Origin: Azotimanducus sp965199815
GTDB lineage: Bacteria > Pseudomonadota > Gammaproteobacteria > Pseudomonadales > Azotimanducaceae
Length of the DNA stretch: 64,000 bases
Direction of reading: 5' to 3'
Assembly: GCA_965199815.1 (NCBI GenBank)
Contig: CBDATE010000018.1
Location: 1-64,000 of the forward strand
Below the pieces are notes generated by a model that was not told the origin of the DNA, did no database searches, and was given only the letters and a program-made list of their open reading frames with translations. Numbering within the stretch: position 1 is the stretch's first letter; the number at the start of each line of letters is the position of its first letter. The position numbers and the translations under genes were made by a program. Positions 1 through 10,712 of this stretch are shown here, piece after piece.

Positions 1-3000
1 CAGAATCGTCGGCAGTGCCGGATAGGTGAGGCTCGGCACGGCCACCACAATGTTGAACGTGTCGCTGACCGACCCGCCCATGCCGTCGCTTGCCGTCACC
101 TTCACCATCAGCGTACCGATGTCGCCGGATTGCGGTGTGCCCGCTAGCTTGCGCTCGCTGGCGGTGAAGGTCAGCCAGGTGGGCAGCGCGCTGTCCGTGG
201 TGCCGTCCGTCTGCTGGGCTGTGTAGGTGAGGCTGTCGCTGTCCGCATCACTGAAGGTGCCCGCCGGGAAGCTGTACTCGAAGGCCGTATCCACCGTCGC
301 CGTCTGGTCAGGAATCGCGGTGCCCACTGTTGGATCCTGATTGGCTGCCGTGGTCACACCGAACCCATCCGATGCCTCGCTCACCGAGTAGTTGGCATCG
401 CCGGTGGCTGTCACCGTCACTGTGTAGGTGGTGTTCGCCGTCAAGCCGGTGAACTCCGCCTCCGGGCCGCTGCTCGGCACACTCACTGTGCCGGTCACTG
501 CAGACCCACCGCTCGGCGTTGCCGTCGCCGTGTAACCCGCGGCGTTGGGCACCGCATCCCAGGTCACCGTGAAGCCGGTGCGTGTGTTGCTGTTGGGCTT
601 GAGCGCCAGGTTCGTCGGCTTCGCCAGTGTCGCCTTGCCCACCGCCGGGAAGGTGATATCCGCCGTCGCCGTCTGCGTGTCCATGCCGGTACCCGCGGTG
701 GCCGTTACTGTCACCGTCGTCGTAGTGGTGCTTGCCGCTGTCGGCGTACCTGAGATGGCACCCGAGCCCGCATTGATGGTCAGCCCGGCGGGCAGCGTAC
801 CTGTGGTCACCGCGTAGGAGACCGTCGCGCTGCCGAAGCCCGCCGCTGTCGCCGTCAGCGCCGTGATGGGCGTATCCACCGTCAAGGTCGGCGGCGCCGC
901 CGAGTAGCCGAGGGTCACCTCCAAGACGGTCACATCGAAGGTTTCTGTCCCCACCTCCGTGCCGTCGCTCACCGTCACCGTGATGGTCGCGGTGCCTGCG
1001 GCTACCGGTGTCACCGTCACCTGACTATTGGCATCGTGGGCGGTCAGTGCCGTGGGGGTCACCGTCGCCACCGCCGGAGCGCTGGAGGCGGCTTGATACT
1101 GGAGGCTGTCGCCCGCCGTGCCCGGCGTGGCATCCACATCCACCTCGAAAGGCTGACCCACCCGTGCGCTCTGGTTGGCAATGGCGGTCACCGTCGGCGC
1201 TGCTCCGGCCGTGGGGGTGGCAGCGGTGGTCAGGCTCGTGCCCGAGGCTATGCCATCATTGGCCAGGTTGCGGGTGTCCAGCCGCACGTGATAGCTGGTG
1301 TCGTTGTCCAGGCCGGTAATCGTGTACGAGGTGGCGGTGACGGTGTTCACTGCACTCAAGGCGGTGTCGCTCTCCGATGCCTTGCGCCAGCGCACACTGT
1401 AGCCGTTCGGTGCACCGAAGGCCGGGTCCCAGGAGACGGCCAGTTTGCCGGAACCGGCCGGGCGCGCTTGCAGGTTCGATGCCGAAGTGGCCATCACCGC
1501 ATCATCGTTGGTGATGGTGACCTCGACGAGAAAGCGACTGTCGGCGGAGTTGGTGATGGTCCCCAAATCCGTCCAAGTGAATTCGAGGAACAGGGTCTCG
1601 TTGGGCTCGTAGTTCTCGTCCCCGACGACCGACAGTGTGAACGTACCTGTGGTCTGCCCTGGCGCGATAGTGAATAAATCCAAGGACACCCTCCTGTAGT
1701 CTTCATTGCCGGTGGCGCTGCCATCAATACTATTCACCTCGAATGTTACCGGGAGGTAGCCCGTCCCTTCCCGCGTCGCCGTGAAGATGATGTCGGTGTT
1801 GCCACTGTCGCCCTCGGCCACGCTCAGGAACCCCTCCGGGGTATTGTCAGTCGCGCCCGGCGCTCCGGTGCTCGTCAGGCCCGCCACGGAGGCGGTGATG
1901 GTCGGCTTCGGACGGGGGTCGTCGTCATCAATGAGAATAGTGGCCTCCGACCCGGTAGTGGCGATAACCGCGCCCCCCGTCGCATTGCTCAGGCCGACCT
2001 TGAAGAGCTCGTCCCGCTCGCGGTTCACATCGTCGCTGATGGACACGGTGATGGTCTTGCGGGTCTCGCCCGCCGCGAAGGTCAGGGTGCCCGAGGCCGC
2101 GGTGTAGTCGGCACCTGCGGTGGCGGGGTCGATGCTGCTCGACGAGACGGCAGTGTCGGTGGAGGAGAAGTCCGCCGTGGCGTAGGCCACGGTCACCGGC
2201 CCGGTGCTGGGCGCGAACAGGGTCACCGCAAGGGTCACCGTACCGGAAGCGGCATCCTCGTCTATCTCGCCGCGCTGTGCATCGCTTGATGGAATCGTCA
2301 CCCCGTTGCCCGCGACCGGAGCGATGCGCAGGGTGAGACCGTCATCCGCCCCGTTAATGGTGATGGTGACAGCAAATTCGGCAGTCTGCGCCGTGTTTTC
2401 AAGCCTGTAGGTTTCCGTTGCGGTCTGCCCGGCTTGCAGCGCCTGGGTGGCCGCGCGGGTATTGTCGAGTGTATAGGTCCAGGTCCTGTCGGCCTTGATG
2501 GTAAATGTCCCGTAGGTGAACCCCGCAGAAAAGGTGGCATCAGTCGTGCCAACAGGGAACCGGCCCGGAATGGTGCCACTGGCGGTGTTGGCCGTCGTAT
2601 CATCCTCCGTGACAGTCCCCGTCTGGGTGACGACTTCATATGCTGTCACCACCACTGAAGCTGTGAGACCTGCATAGCCCGTGTCCGTGCTGGATGCTGT
2701 GTGGGTGAAGCTGGCGCTGCCGTAGCTGCTGTCCGTATCCCCCCGTGCAGTCACGGTTACGGTCTGTCCGGTGCTCCAGTTGCCGGAGGTGAACGTCAAA
2801 CTGGTGGGAGAAACCGACAAGTCCGCATCGCCACCGGAGTCCTTGGTAATGGCGATGGTCACATTAGCCGATGGCTCCGCGCGCAGTTGTACCCTGTAGG
2901 TGCCCGGTGTTGTTTCCCTCACGGTGAGCGCCTCCTTGCTCACCAACACGCCGGGGCCTTCGTTATCATCCTCTGTCACCACCACTGAAGCTGTGAGACC

Positions 3001-5284
3001 GTCGTAGCCTGTGTCAGTGCTGGATGCGGTGTGGGTGAAGCTGGCGCTGCCATTAGTGTTGTCCGTATCCTCGGCCGCACTCACGGTTACCGTCTGTTCG
3101 GTGTCCCAGTTGCTGGGGGTGAACGTCAAACTGGCGGGATTTACGGATAGATCCGCATCGCCGCTGGAGTTCCTGGCAATGGCGACGGTCACGTTGGCTG
3201 ATGGCGCCTTCCCCAGCTTCACGGCGTAGGTGGCGGTGGCTCCTTCAGTCACCGTCAATGTCCCGCTGCTCACATCCACGCTGCGCACAAGACCATCCAC
3301 CTTGTGCCCTGCCTGATCCGCCAGCCCAGCGTAGGACAGGTCGGCATTCACCGCTGGTTCTACCAGTTGAGCTTCTGCTGTTGTTGCCGTTATGCTGTTC
3401 CCTGCTGCTACCCTGAGGGGGGAGGCGGGAATGCTGATACCATCCGTGTCACTGTCACCGAGTTTAACGGTGTAGCTGAAAGATATCCTCCGGCTTGTGC
3501 TGAGATTGGCTGATGAAGCTGAGTACGTCAAGGTTTTGACGGAGCCGCCGATGGACAGTCTCAAATTGACTCTTTCTCCAACCGTTGATCGTACGAATAT
3601 TCCTTTTGTGAAAAGGACATCTACAGTAATGGTATCGCCCACCACATAGGTCTGGTCGGTGCCGGGATCACTTGTAATGCTGATAGATCGTATGGCGGGT
3701 GGCGCTATTGTTGTCACCTCAACCGAAGTTGTGATGTTGTTGTAGGTGGTGTCGGTACTCGATGCGGTGTGGGTGAAGGTGGCGTTGCCATAGCTGCTGT
3801 CAGTATCGGCCCGTGCAGTCACGGTTACCGTCTGTGCAGTGCTCCAGTTGACAGGGGTGAACGTCAAACTGGTGGGAGAAACCGACAAATCCGCATCGCC
3901 ACTGGAGTTCCTGGCAATGGCGACGGTCACATTGGCTGATGGCGCCTGCGCCAGCTTCACCGTGTAGGTGCCTGTGTGACCTGGCCATAATGCCAAGGCT
4001 GCACGGCTCACTCGCACATCACTATCCACCTGGATTGTTGTCTGATCCGTCAGCCCGGCATAGGTCAGATCGGCATCCACGTTATTGTCGTCGGCACTAT
4101 AGATGCGTGAGCCGGATGGCACCTGGATAGGGTCGGGGGGAATGCTGATGCCATTCCCGTCACGGTCACCAGCCTGAATGACGTATTGGAAGTTGATTCT
4201 CCTGCTCCCGACAGTACTGAGAAAAGTCATGTTTCTGGTCTCGGAGCCAATGCTCAGAGTGAGCGTCAGCTGGTCCTCCATGTCAATCTCGATGTCCTGC
4301 GAGAAATCGACAATGGCTTGCATGAGGTCCCCAACCCGGTAAACCCCGCCGGGCTTGCTAGTGGAGGGGAAAAACCTCAATCGACTTATGGTGGGTGTCT
4401 GCGCTGGTGAAGTGACCACCAGTGATGCCGTGAGATTGTTGAAGCTGGTGTCGGTACTCGATGCGGTGTGGGTGAAGGTGGCGTTGCCATAGCTGCTGTC
4501 CGTATCGGCCCGTGCGGTGACGGTTACCGTCTGCCCGGTGCTCCAGTTGCTAGGGGTGAACGTCAAGCTGGCGGGATTTACGGATAGGTCCGCATCGCCA
4601 GCGGAGTTCCTGGCAATGGCGACGGTCACGTTGGCTGATGGCGCACCGCGGAGTTTTACGCTGTAGGTCTCACTCGACCCTTCTGTCACCGTCAAAGCTG
4701 TAGTGCTCAGCTTGACTCCGGCAACAGCGTTTACCTTGTGGCCGGATTGGTCCGTCAGCCCGGCATAGTCGACATTCACATTGGTAAGATTACCGGCCCC
4801 TTTGGTGATGGGGTTGGCGGGGATGCTGATGCCGTTCGTATCTTTATCACTGGCCTGAACTTCGTACTCGAAGTTGAGTCGTCCGCCTCTGTTGGGGGTA
4901 GCACCCTCAAGAAAGTTACTGGCAGCAGTTGCGGTTCTGGTGTTGGAGCCGATAGTCAGGCTCAGGGTCGGCCTAGGAGGGATACCAGAAGTACCGAAGC
5001 TGCCAAAACTCATTTGGACTTGTATCTTGATTTTTTCGCCCGGTTCGTAGGACTGGTCAGCTTCAGGGGTACTGGCGATGCTGATGGATGTTATGGAGAC
5101 TTGCGCGTGTGCGGCGGTGCCCAGAGTGAGGCAAGCGAGGAGGGTGATGAGGGAGATGTGTGCGAAGGGGGGGGGGGGGGGGGGTAGAGTGGGAACAGGA
5201 TGCGCGACAGGTCTGGCGCGAACCTGCGTTCACGAGGGCCTTGCCCGGGATTTTGCTGACCAGCAAAGAGATGAACATACGCAT
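1..5284 (-). CDS. Giant multidomain surface adhesin, 5' part only; start out of frame at a poly-C tract
   Basis: A continuous open frame runs on the minus strand from about 5166 to the window edge (about 1,720 codons) and continues beyond it. It opens with a signal peptide (FAHISLITLLACLTLGTAAHAQ ending near 5100). Three units of roughly 700 bp follow (about 5100-3000), each with a SxDTNGISIP-type motif and a TLTVTEGxxxTYxVKL beta-sandwich. Then come a VCBS-like domain (about 2650-2400), Calx-beta domains (about 2290-1530), fibronectin III (about 1500-1220), Ig-like and putative-Ig domains (about 1210-390) and a cadherin-like CADG domain (about 350-1). Such arrays occur in exported adhesins. 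The only nearby ATG (5284, MRMFIS...) lies upstream of an 18-C run and is in a different frame from the signal peptide; the signal-peptide frame has a TGA and no start upstream of the tract. As written the gene is translationally off; 17 or 20 Cs would join the two. The frame was checked at many points, not residue by residue. Confidence 0.8.
5167..5184 (-). repeat. Poly-C tract of 18 (minus strand) at the adhesin start, candidate phase-variation switch
   Basis: Eighteen consecutive G on the plus strand (C on the coding strand) lie between the ATG at 5284 and the signal peptide of the adhesin. Homopolymers this long change length by slipped-strand mispairing and are classical contingency switches. 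From ATG 5284 the frame enters the tract as ACC plus five CCC codons and leaves as CTT, which is the wrong frame. Tract length in an assembly may itself be uncertain. Confidence 0.85.
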
Positions 5285-5346
5285 TGGAGTGTCTCAATCC
5301 GGCAAATGAGTGCCGCTATTGTATAACCTCGGGAAACCCTGAAGTG
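5285..5346 (-). promoter_or_regulatory. Possible adhesin promoter region
   Basis: On the minus strand a TATACAAT sequence (5318-5325) resembles an extended -10 element and lies about 35 bp upstream of the ATG at 5284. No convincing -35 hexamer is seen at the usual spacing. Position relative to the adhesin start is the main support. Confidence 0.3.
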
Positions 5347-5400
5347 CACCCCTCCTGAAGTTACCGAGGGCCTGGCGAAGCTCCGCTGGTCGTGTCCCCG

Positions 5401-5484
5401 TCGGTGTGTGTCCCTTTTCGTCCGGTCAGCCTTCGGTGTGTGTCCCTTTTCGTCCGGTCATGTCCCTTTTCGTCCGGTCAGCCT
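5401..5484. repeat. Three tandem GTGTCCCTTTTCG repeats
   Basis: The core TGTCCCTTTTCGTCCGG occurs three times, starting at 5409, 5441 and 5461. The first two copies also share the preceding TCGGTGTG. The cluster fills the space between the divergent adhesin and the esterase gene. It shares a GTGTCC element with the repeats around the RAYT gene (28.8 and 30.2 kb). Function unknown. Confidence 0.75.
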
Positions 5485-5495
5485 ACAATTGCACC

Positions 5496-6179
5496 ATGAC
5501 CCTCCAATATCTCGAACAATCGACCGGGCCGAATCCCGTGGGCACCGTCATATGGCTGCACGGACTCGGTGCCGACGCTACCGACTTCCAGCCGCTGGTG
5601 CCCATGCTGAAGCTCGACCACGCACTCGATTTCGTGTTCCCGAACGCGCCCATGCGACCGGTAACCATCAACGCCGGCATGATGATGCGCGCCTGGTACG
5701 ACATAGATATGTCGTCACCGCTTGCCGCCAGTGACGACATAGCCGCCTCCACCCGCGACTTGCTGAAGCTGGCAAGCGAGCGAGTCGGCAACGACAACTC
5801 GCACAAGGTGGTGCTGGCCGGCTTCTCGCAAGGAGGTGTCATTGCATTGAACGCGCTGATCAGCGCGACCACGAAATTTCGCGGTGCCCTGGCGCTGTCC
5901 ACCTACGTGCACAACACCGAAGGGCTCGTCAATATCCTGCGCATGGAAAATCTCGACACGCCCATATTCATGGCGCACGGCTTGCTCGACCCCATGATCC
6001 CGATCCACCGCGCCGCGGCCTCGCGCTCAGCTCTCGATGCGCTCGGATTCAAGGTCGAGTGGCATGAATACCGCATGGCACACGAGGTCTGCCCGCAAGA
6101 GATCGCCGACACAGGTCGCTGGCTCAACGCGCTGTTCAGCGCCCCAACCCATAAGCAGTCCCACAAGCAGGCCCCATGA
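5496..6179 (+). CDS. Carboxylesterase/phospholipase family alpha/beta hydrolase
   Basis: A 227-residue single-domain alpha/beta hydrolase of the phospholipase/carboxylesterase (acyl-protein thioesterase-like) family. Seen: the oxyanion strand VIWLHGLGADATDF near the N terminus, the nucleophile elbow GFSQGG at about residue 115, an acid in GLLDPMIP and the histidine in MAHEVCP, the expected Ser-Asp-His order. Length matches the family (about 220). The open frame extends upstream through the GTGTCCC repeats, so the ATG at 5496 (MTLQYLEQ), where family similarity begins, is preferred. No signal peptide, so probably cytoplasmic. Its stop overlaps the argC start (ATGA), implying translational coupling. 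The physiological substrate cannot be told. Confidence 0.88.
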   Translation: MTLQYLEQSTGPNPVGTVIWLHGLGADATDFQPLVPMLKLDHALDFVFPNAPMRPVTINAGMMMRAWYDIDMSSPLAASDDIAASTRDLLKLASERVGNDNSHKVVLAGFSQGGVIALNALISATTKFRGALALSTYVHNTEGLVNILRMENLDTPIFMAHGLLDPMIPIHRAAASRSALDALGFKVEWHEYRMAHEVCPQEIADTGRWLNALFSAPTHKQSHKQAP

Positions 6180-7120
6180 ACAGGCCCCGCATCTTCATCG
6201 ACGGCCATACCGGCACCACCGGTCTCGACCTCGTGCGACGGCTCTCTCTGCGCGACGATCTCGAACTCATACACCTTGAAGACTCTGACCGGCGCGTCTT
6301 CGCAGCACGGCTCGAAGCAATTCGTGCGTGTGATCTCGCCATCCTCTGCCTGCCCGACAAGGCCGCCGAAGAAATCGCAGCGGCGATTGCTGATGGCGAA
6401 GCCCGGTTGCTTGATGCCAGTACCCGGCACCGCACCGCCCGCGGCTGGACATTCGGGCTTCCCGAATTGGCAGCGACGCAACGCGCACAGATTGAGCGCG
6501 CCTCACGGGTGTCCAATCCGGGCTGTTACGCAACCGGATTCATACTGAGCATCCGTCCGCTCGTGGAGGCGGGGGTGCTTGCCACCGACGCGCGACTGAC
6601 AGTGCACGCTCTGTCGGGATACTCTGGCGGCGGCAAGCAGATGATTGCAAGATACCGGCAAGCGGATGCCGATCTGGCGGTGCGCCCCTATGCGCTCGAC
6701 CTCAACCACAAACACCTGCCGGAAATGCGCGTCCATGTCGGCCTCGATCAGGCACCCCTGTTCAGCCCCATGGTGGGCAACTACTACAAGGGCATGATCA
6801 CGCAGACACCGATTTTCAGGCAAGACCTGCGGCCCTCCCTGACCCACCGGCAGATCTACGAGTTGCTTGCCGAACGCTATGACGGCGAACCCTTCATCAC
6901 GGTGTACGCCCCGGATGACCGCACCAGCCTCAACCAAGGGCAGCTCGCGCCTGATGCGCGCAACGACAGCAATCAGCTGGACCTGTTCGTATTCGGCTCG
7001 GGCGAACACGCACTGCTCACCGCCCGCTTCGACAATCTCGGCAAGGGGGCCTGTGGCGCGGCGATACAGAACCTCAACCTGATGCTTGGTATCGACGAAT
7101 GCACAGGACTCACGGCATGA
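6176..7120 (+). CDS. argC: N-acetyl-gamma-glutamyl-phosphate reductase (short, type 2)
   Basis: This 314-residue protein matches the shorter ArgC class. It catalyses NADPH-dependent reduction of N-acetylglutamyl phosphate to the semialdehyde in arginine biosynthesis. Seen: an N-terminal nucleotide-binding stretch (IFIDGHTGTTGLDL), the catalytic cysteine in SNPGCYATGF (about residue 117), and the HALSGYSGGGK motif. The ATG overlaps the esterase TGA and the gene's own TGA overlaps the next ATG. No other arginine gene is adjacent, so regulation with the pathway is not evident. Confidence 0.92.
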   Translation: MNRPRIFIDGHTGTTGLDLVRRLSLRDDLELIHLEDSDRRVFAARLEAIRACDLAILCLPDKAAEEIAAAIADGEARLLDASTRHRTARGWTFGLPELAATQRAQIERASRVSNPGCYATGFILSIRPLVEAGVLATDARLTVHALSGYSGGGKQMIARYRQADADLAVRPYALDLNHKHLPEMRVHVGLDQAPLFSPMVGNYYKGMITQTPIFRQDLRPSLTHRQIYELLAERYDGEPFITVYAPDDRTSLNQGQLAPDARNDSNQLDLFVFGSGEHALLTARFDNLGKGACGAAIQNLNLMLGIDECTGLTA

Positions 7121-8406
7121 CCGCCACCTTCACCCTGAAGAGCCTGAAGGCGCTGAAAGACCATCAGCGAAGACAGCTTCTCGACCGATTGCGCGATGAC
7201 TATGCGGCGCTCGAGGCACTTGGACTTGCTCTCGACCTCACGCGCGGCAAACCCTCCCCGCAGCAGCTCGACCTGTCGGATGCGATGGACGGGATCATGC
7301 AGGAGCGCATGACCTCGAGTGATGGCACCGACGCACGCAACTACGGTACGCTCACCGGCCTCGTCGAAGGCCGCGAACTCGGTGCCCGGCTGCTTGACGT
7401 GACACCCGACGAAGTGATTGCCTGGAACAACTCCAGCCTCACGCTCATGTATTACCTGATGCACTTTGCACATCATTTCGGCCTGCGCGATGCTCCGCCC
7501 TGGCAGTCCGAAGGCGGCGAGATCAAATTCCTGTGTCCTGTGCCGGGATACGACCGTCATTTCACGCTCACCGAAGCGCTCGGCATCACCATGATCAACA
7601 TCCCCATGCGCTGCGATGGGCCAGACATGGATATGGTCGAGAATCTGGTGCGTGACGACCCGCTGATCAAGGGCATCTGGAACGTACCCAAGTACTCCAA
7701 TCCCACCGGAGTGACCTACTCGGATGCGGTCGTGGATCGCCTCGCGGCGCTGCCGCGCATGGCTGGCCGCGGCTTCCTCGTGTTGATGGACAACGCCTAC
7801 GGCGTACATGCACTGCGCTTCCCCGGACCGCTCCTGAAGCCACCACTGGCGGCCGCGCAGGCGGCAGGCACGGAAGATCAGATGGCCCTGTTTGCTTCCA
7901 CCTCCAAGATCACCTATGCGGGCTCCGGAGTCGGCTTCTTCGCATCTGGCGACGGCTTGCGTCAATCCGTGCTCGCGCGTCTCGGTGTGCTGGCGGTAGG
8001 CCCCGACAAGGTGAATCAATTACGTCATGCACGTTTTCTCGAGGGGCGACTGCATGCCCACATGAGGGCGCAAGCGGCGCTCATGGCCCCCGGATTCGAG
8101 CTGGTTGAACGCCGCCTTGCCGAAGGACTGAAGGGGCTTGCCACCTGGTCCACGCCGCAGGGTGGGTACTTCGTGTCGGTCAACCTCATCAACGGTGCCG
8201 CGAAGCGCTGCATCGAACTGGCGGGCGCGGCAGGTGTGGCGATCACGCCAGCCGGCGCGGCCTTTCCGTACGGCAAGGACCCGGATGACAGCCACATACG
8301 TCTGGCACCGAGTTTTCCTTCAACCGAATCGCTCGACAAGGCGATGCATGCCTTCGTACTGTGCGCGCGCCTGGCAAGCGTCGAAGCACTGGAGGCGCTA
8401 CAGTGA
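7117..8406 (+). CDS. PLP-dependent aminotransferase, aspartate aminotransferase-like (PF12897 type)
   Basis: A 429-residue fold-type I aminotransferase of the MocR-related/AspB subgroup (PF12897). Characterised members are aspartate aminotransferases transferring the amino group of aspartate to 2-oxoglutarate. Seen: N-terminal LDLTRGKPSPQQLDLS, NPTGVTYSDA for the cofactor pocket, DNAYGVHAL, and the Schiff-base lysine in STSKITYAGSGVGF. I choose the ATG at 7117, coupled to the argC stop as ATGA; an in-frame ATG at 7099 would add six residues. Substrate is a family inference. Confidence 0.85.
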   Translation: MTATFTLKSLKALKDHQRRQLLDRLRDDYAALEALGLALDLTRGKPSPQQLDLSDAMDGIMQERMTSSDGTDARNYGTLTGLVEGRELGARLLDVTPDEVIAWNNSSLTLMYYLMHFAHHFGLRDAPPWQSEGGEIKFLCPVPGYDRHFTLTEALGITMINIPMRCDGPDMDMVENLVRDDPLIKGIWNVPKYSNPTGVTYSDAVVDRLAALPRMAGRGFLVLMDNAYGVHALRFPGPLLKPPLAAAQAAGTEDQMALFASTSKITYAGSGVGFFASGDGLRQSVLARLGVLAVGPDKVNQLRHARFLEGRLHAHMRAQAALMAPGFELVERRLAEGLKGLATWSTPQGGYFVSVNLINGAAKRCIELAGAAGVAITPAGAAFPYGKDPDDSHIRLAPSFPSTESLDKAMHAFVLCARLASVEALEALQ

Positions 8407-8436
8407 AGTTCTTCACGTGAGCCTCGGAGGCATCGC

Positions 8437-9678
8437 ATGAGCAGCAAGACACGGGACTGGTCACTCGACGATTTTCAGGTTCCCGAAATGGAGGGGCTGG
8501 ATCGCTTTCACGACTTCGGCCTGCCGATGCCGCTCATGCGCGGTATTGCCAGACTGGGATTTGAATACTGCACACCCATTCAGGGCGAAGCCTTGCCCTA
8601 TGCGCTCAGCAACTACGACATTGTCGGGCAGGCGCAGACCGGCACGGGCAAGACGGCCGCCTTCCTGATTGCGACCGTCACACACCAGCTCGAGCGCCCG
8701 CTGCAACAGCCACGTGAACCGGGCATCCCGCGGGCGCTCATCCTGGCACCAACGCGCGAACTGGCCATGCAAATCGCTCAGGATGCCGATGAGATCACGC
8801 GCTATTGCCCGACGCGCGTGGTGTCTGTCATTGGTGGCATGGATTTTGAACGTCAGCGCCTGCGGCTCGCCGAAGATCGCATTGATGTGCTCGTGGCCAC
8901 GCCCGGCAGGCTGCTTGATTTTGCCAGACGTCGGCAGGTTGATCTCGGACAGGTGGAAACTCTGGTAATCGACGAAGCTGACCGCCTGATGGACATGGGC
9001 TTCATCCCGGATGTGCGCCGCATAGTGCACATGACACCTGACAAGCGCTCGCGTCAGACATTGTTCTTCAGCGCCACCTTCAGCGAAGATGTCACGAGAA
9101 TCGCCAAGTCCTGGACGCTGGATGCCACGCACATTCACATCAAGCCTGATCAGGTCGCCGCCGAGAGCGTCGAGCAGACCTTCTGGATGGTGAGTAGCCG
9201 CGACAAGCTCGAGACCCTGAAGGCGCTCATCGAGCGGGCCGCAGGCAGCCGAGTGCTGGTGTTCGTCAATCGACGCGACCAGGGGGCGCGCGTGGTCGAG
9301 GGCCTCGAGCGCCTGGGGGCCGAGTGTCTGCTGCTCACCGGAGATGTGCCACAACGCAAGCGCCTCAAGGTGCTGACGCGCTTTCGTGAAGGGTCGCCCG
9401 CGACGCTTGTGGCGACAGATGTCGCCGGACGCGGCCTGCATGTGGAAGCCATTTCACATGTCGTGAATTTCGATCTGCCCTACGAAGCGCAGGACTATGT
9501 GCATCGCATAGGCCGAACCGGTCGCGCAGGTGCCGAAGGCCGTGCCGTCAGCTTCGTGTGCGAGGACGATGCCTTTTCGCTGCCGGCGATTGAAGAGGTG
9601 CTGGGCCACAGTGTGCACTGCGAACACCCACCCGAGCCGACTGCATCACGCGAGCCGGAATCGCAGGTCGGCCAATGA
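8437..9678 (+). CDS. rhlB: DEAD-box ATP-dependent RNA helicase, RhlB-like
   Basis: A 413-residue protein with the full DEAD-box motif set: TPIQ (Q motif), AQTGTGKT (I), PTRELA (Ia), TPGRLLD (Ib), DEAD within VIDEADRLMDMGF (II), SAT (III), VATDVAGRGLH (V) and HRIGRTGRAG (VI). Motif V and the compact C terminus resemble RhlB, the degradosome helicase; RhlE or another relative cannot be excluded because the tail is short and lacks a diagnostic extension. A good Shine-Dalgarno (GGAGG) precedes the ATG. The stop overlaps the permease start (ATGA). Confidence 0.88.
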   Translation: MSSKTRDWSLDDFQVPEMEGLDRFHDFGLPMPLMRGIARLGFEYCTPIQGEALPYALSNYDIVGQAQTGTGKTAAFLIATVTHQLERPLQQPREPGIPRALILAPTRELAMQIAQDADEITRYCPTRVVSVIGGMDFERQRLRLAEDRIDVLVATPGRLLDFARRRQVDLGQVETLVIDEADRLMDMGFIPDVRRIVHMTPDKRSRQTLFFSATFSEDVTRIAKSWTLDATHIHIKPDQVAAESVEQTFWMVSSRDKLETLKALIERAAGSRVLVFVNRRDQGARVVEGLERLGAECLLLTGDVPQRKRLKVLTRFREGSPATLVATDVAGRGLHVEAISHVVNFDLPYEAQDYVHRIGRTGRAGAEGRAVSFVCEDDAFSLPAIEEVLGHSVHCEHPPEPTASREPESQVGQ

Positions 9679-10712
9679 GTATCGGCCCGAGAAGCATCCT
9701 CATACTCGCCGCACTGGTGGTTATCGCCGCCGGTATCAAGGCGGCGCAGGCGCTGGTGGTGCCGTTTCTGCTGTCCGTGTTCATCGCCACCATGGCGAGC
9801 ACACCAATGCTCTGGCTGGAGCGCCGCCGGGTGCCCACCGCGCTCGCCATTCTCCTGGTGATCGGCACACTGCTGGCGGCAGTGCTGGCGGTAGGCGCGA
9901 TTTTCACGCAGTCGCTGGCGCAGTTCACCGATTCCTTGCCAGACTATCAACAGCGGCTCGAAGAGTTGTATCAGTCCCTGATCGACTGGGTGGCTGCACA
10001 GGGGTTTCCGCCACCGGCAGAGTACGGCGAGATCTTCGATCCGGGCATGGCACTGCAATTGGCCGGCAACACCCTGCGTGGCCTGGGTGGTGCGCTCAGC
10101 AACGGCTTCCTGATTCTCCTGACGATCATCTTCATCCTGGCAGAAGCCTCCACCATCCGGCCAAAGCTGGCGAGGGCGCTCAGGCATGCGGAGCGCGACC
10201 TGCCGCACTTCGATCAGTTCGCAACGACCCTGAATCGCTACATGGCGATCAAGGCCACCACCAGCATGGTTACCGGCATTGTGGTCGGCAGCTTGCTTGC
10301 ACTCATCGGTGTCGATTTCCCGTTTCTCTGGGGATTGCTCGCCTTTTTCCTGAACTTCGTGCCGGCCATAGGCTCCATCATCGCCGCCGTACCGCCGATC
10401 ATGCTCGCCGCGATGCAGACGGACGGGGGAGTGGCGCTGGCGGCGGTGACCGCGCTCGGATTTCTGGTGACAAACATCGCCATCGGCAATTTCGTGGAGC
10501 CGAGATTCCTTGGCCAGGGCCTGGGGCTTTCCACTCTGGTGGTGTTCCTGTCCCTGATTTTCTGGGGCTGGATGCTCGGCCCCGTGGGCATGCTGCTTGC
10601 CGTCCCGCTCACCGTCACGGCCAAGATCGCTCTCGATGCCGGCATGTCCACCCGTCGCCTCGGCCTGCTGCTCGGTCCGGCACCCATGCCTGTGGCAGGC
10701 GACAAGGAATGA
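9675..10712 (+). CDS. AI-2E/PerM family membrane transporter
   Basis: A 345-residue integral membrane protein of the AI-2 exporter (PerM/YdiK/TqsA) family. Hydrophobic segments cluster at the N terminus (ILAALVVIAAGIKAAQALVV onward) and in the C-terminal half. A soluble region of about 80 residues sits between, followed by the conserved GxxGS/PRFLGQGLGLSTLVVFLSLIF block near residue 280. Members export small molecules or ions; the substrate cannot be predicted. Overlaps the helicase stop and the hisC start by 4 bp each. Confidence 0.85.
   Translation: MSIGPRSILILAALVVIAAGIKAAQALVVPFLLSVFIATMASTPMLWLERRRVPTALAILLVIGTLLAAVLAVGAIFTQSLAQFTDSLPDYQQRLEELYQSLIDWVAAQGFPPPAEYGEIFDPGMALQLAGNTLRGLGGALSNGFLILLTIIFILAEASTIRPKLARALRHAERDLPHFDQFATTLNRYMAIKATTSMVTGIVVGSLLALIGVDFPFLWGLLAFFLNFVPAIGSIIAAVPPIMLAAMQTDGGVALAAVTALGFLVTNIAIGNFVEPRFLGQGLGLSTLVVFLSLIFWGWMLGPVGMLLAVPLTVTAKIALDAGMSTRRLGLLLGPAPMPVAGDKE

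Noticed and set aside
9530..10708. Apparent N-terminal extension of hisC through the permease gene
   Set aside because: The frame happens to be open, but the translation there is Arg/His/Ala-rich and shadows the permease; HisC homology starts at 10709.
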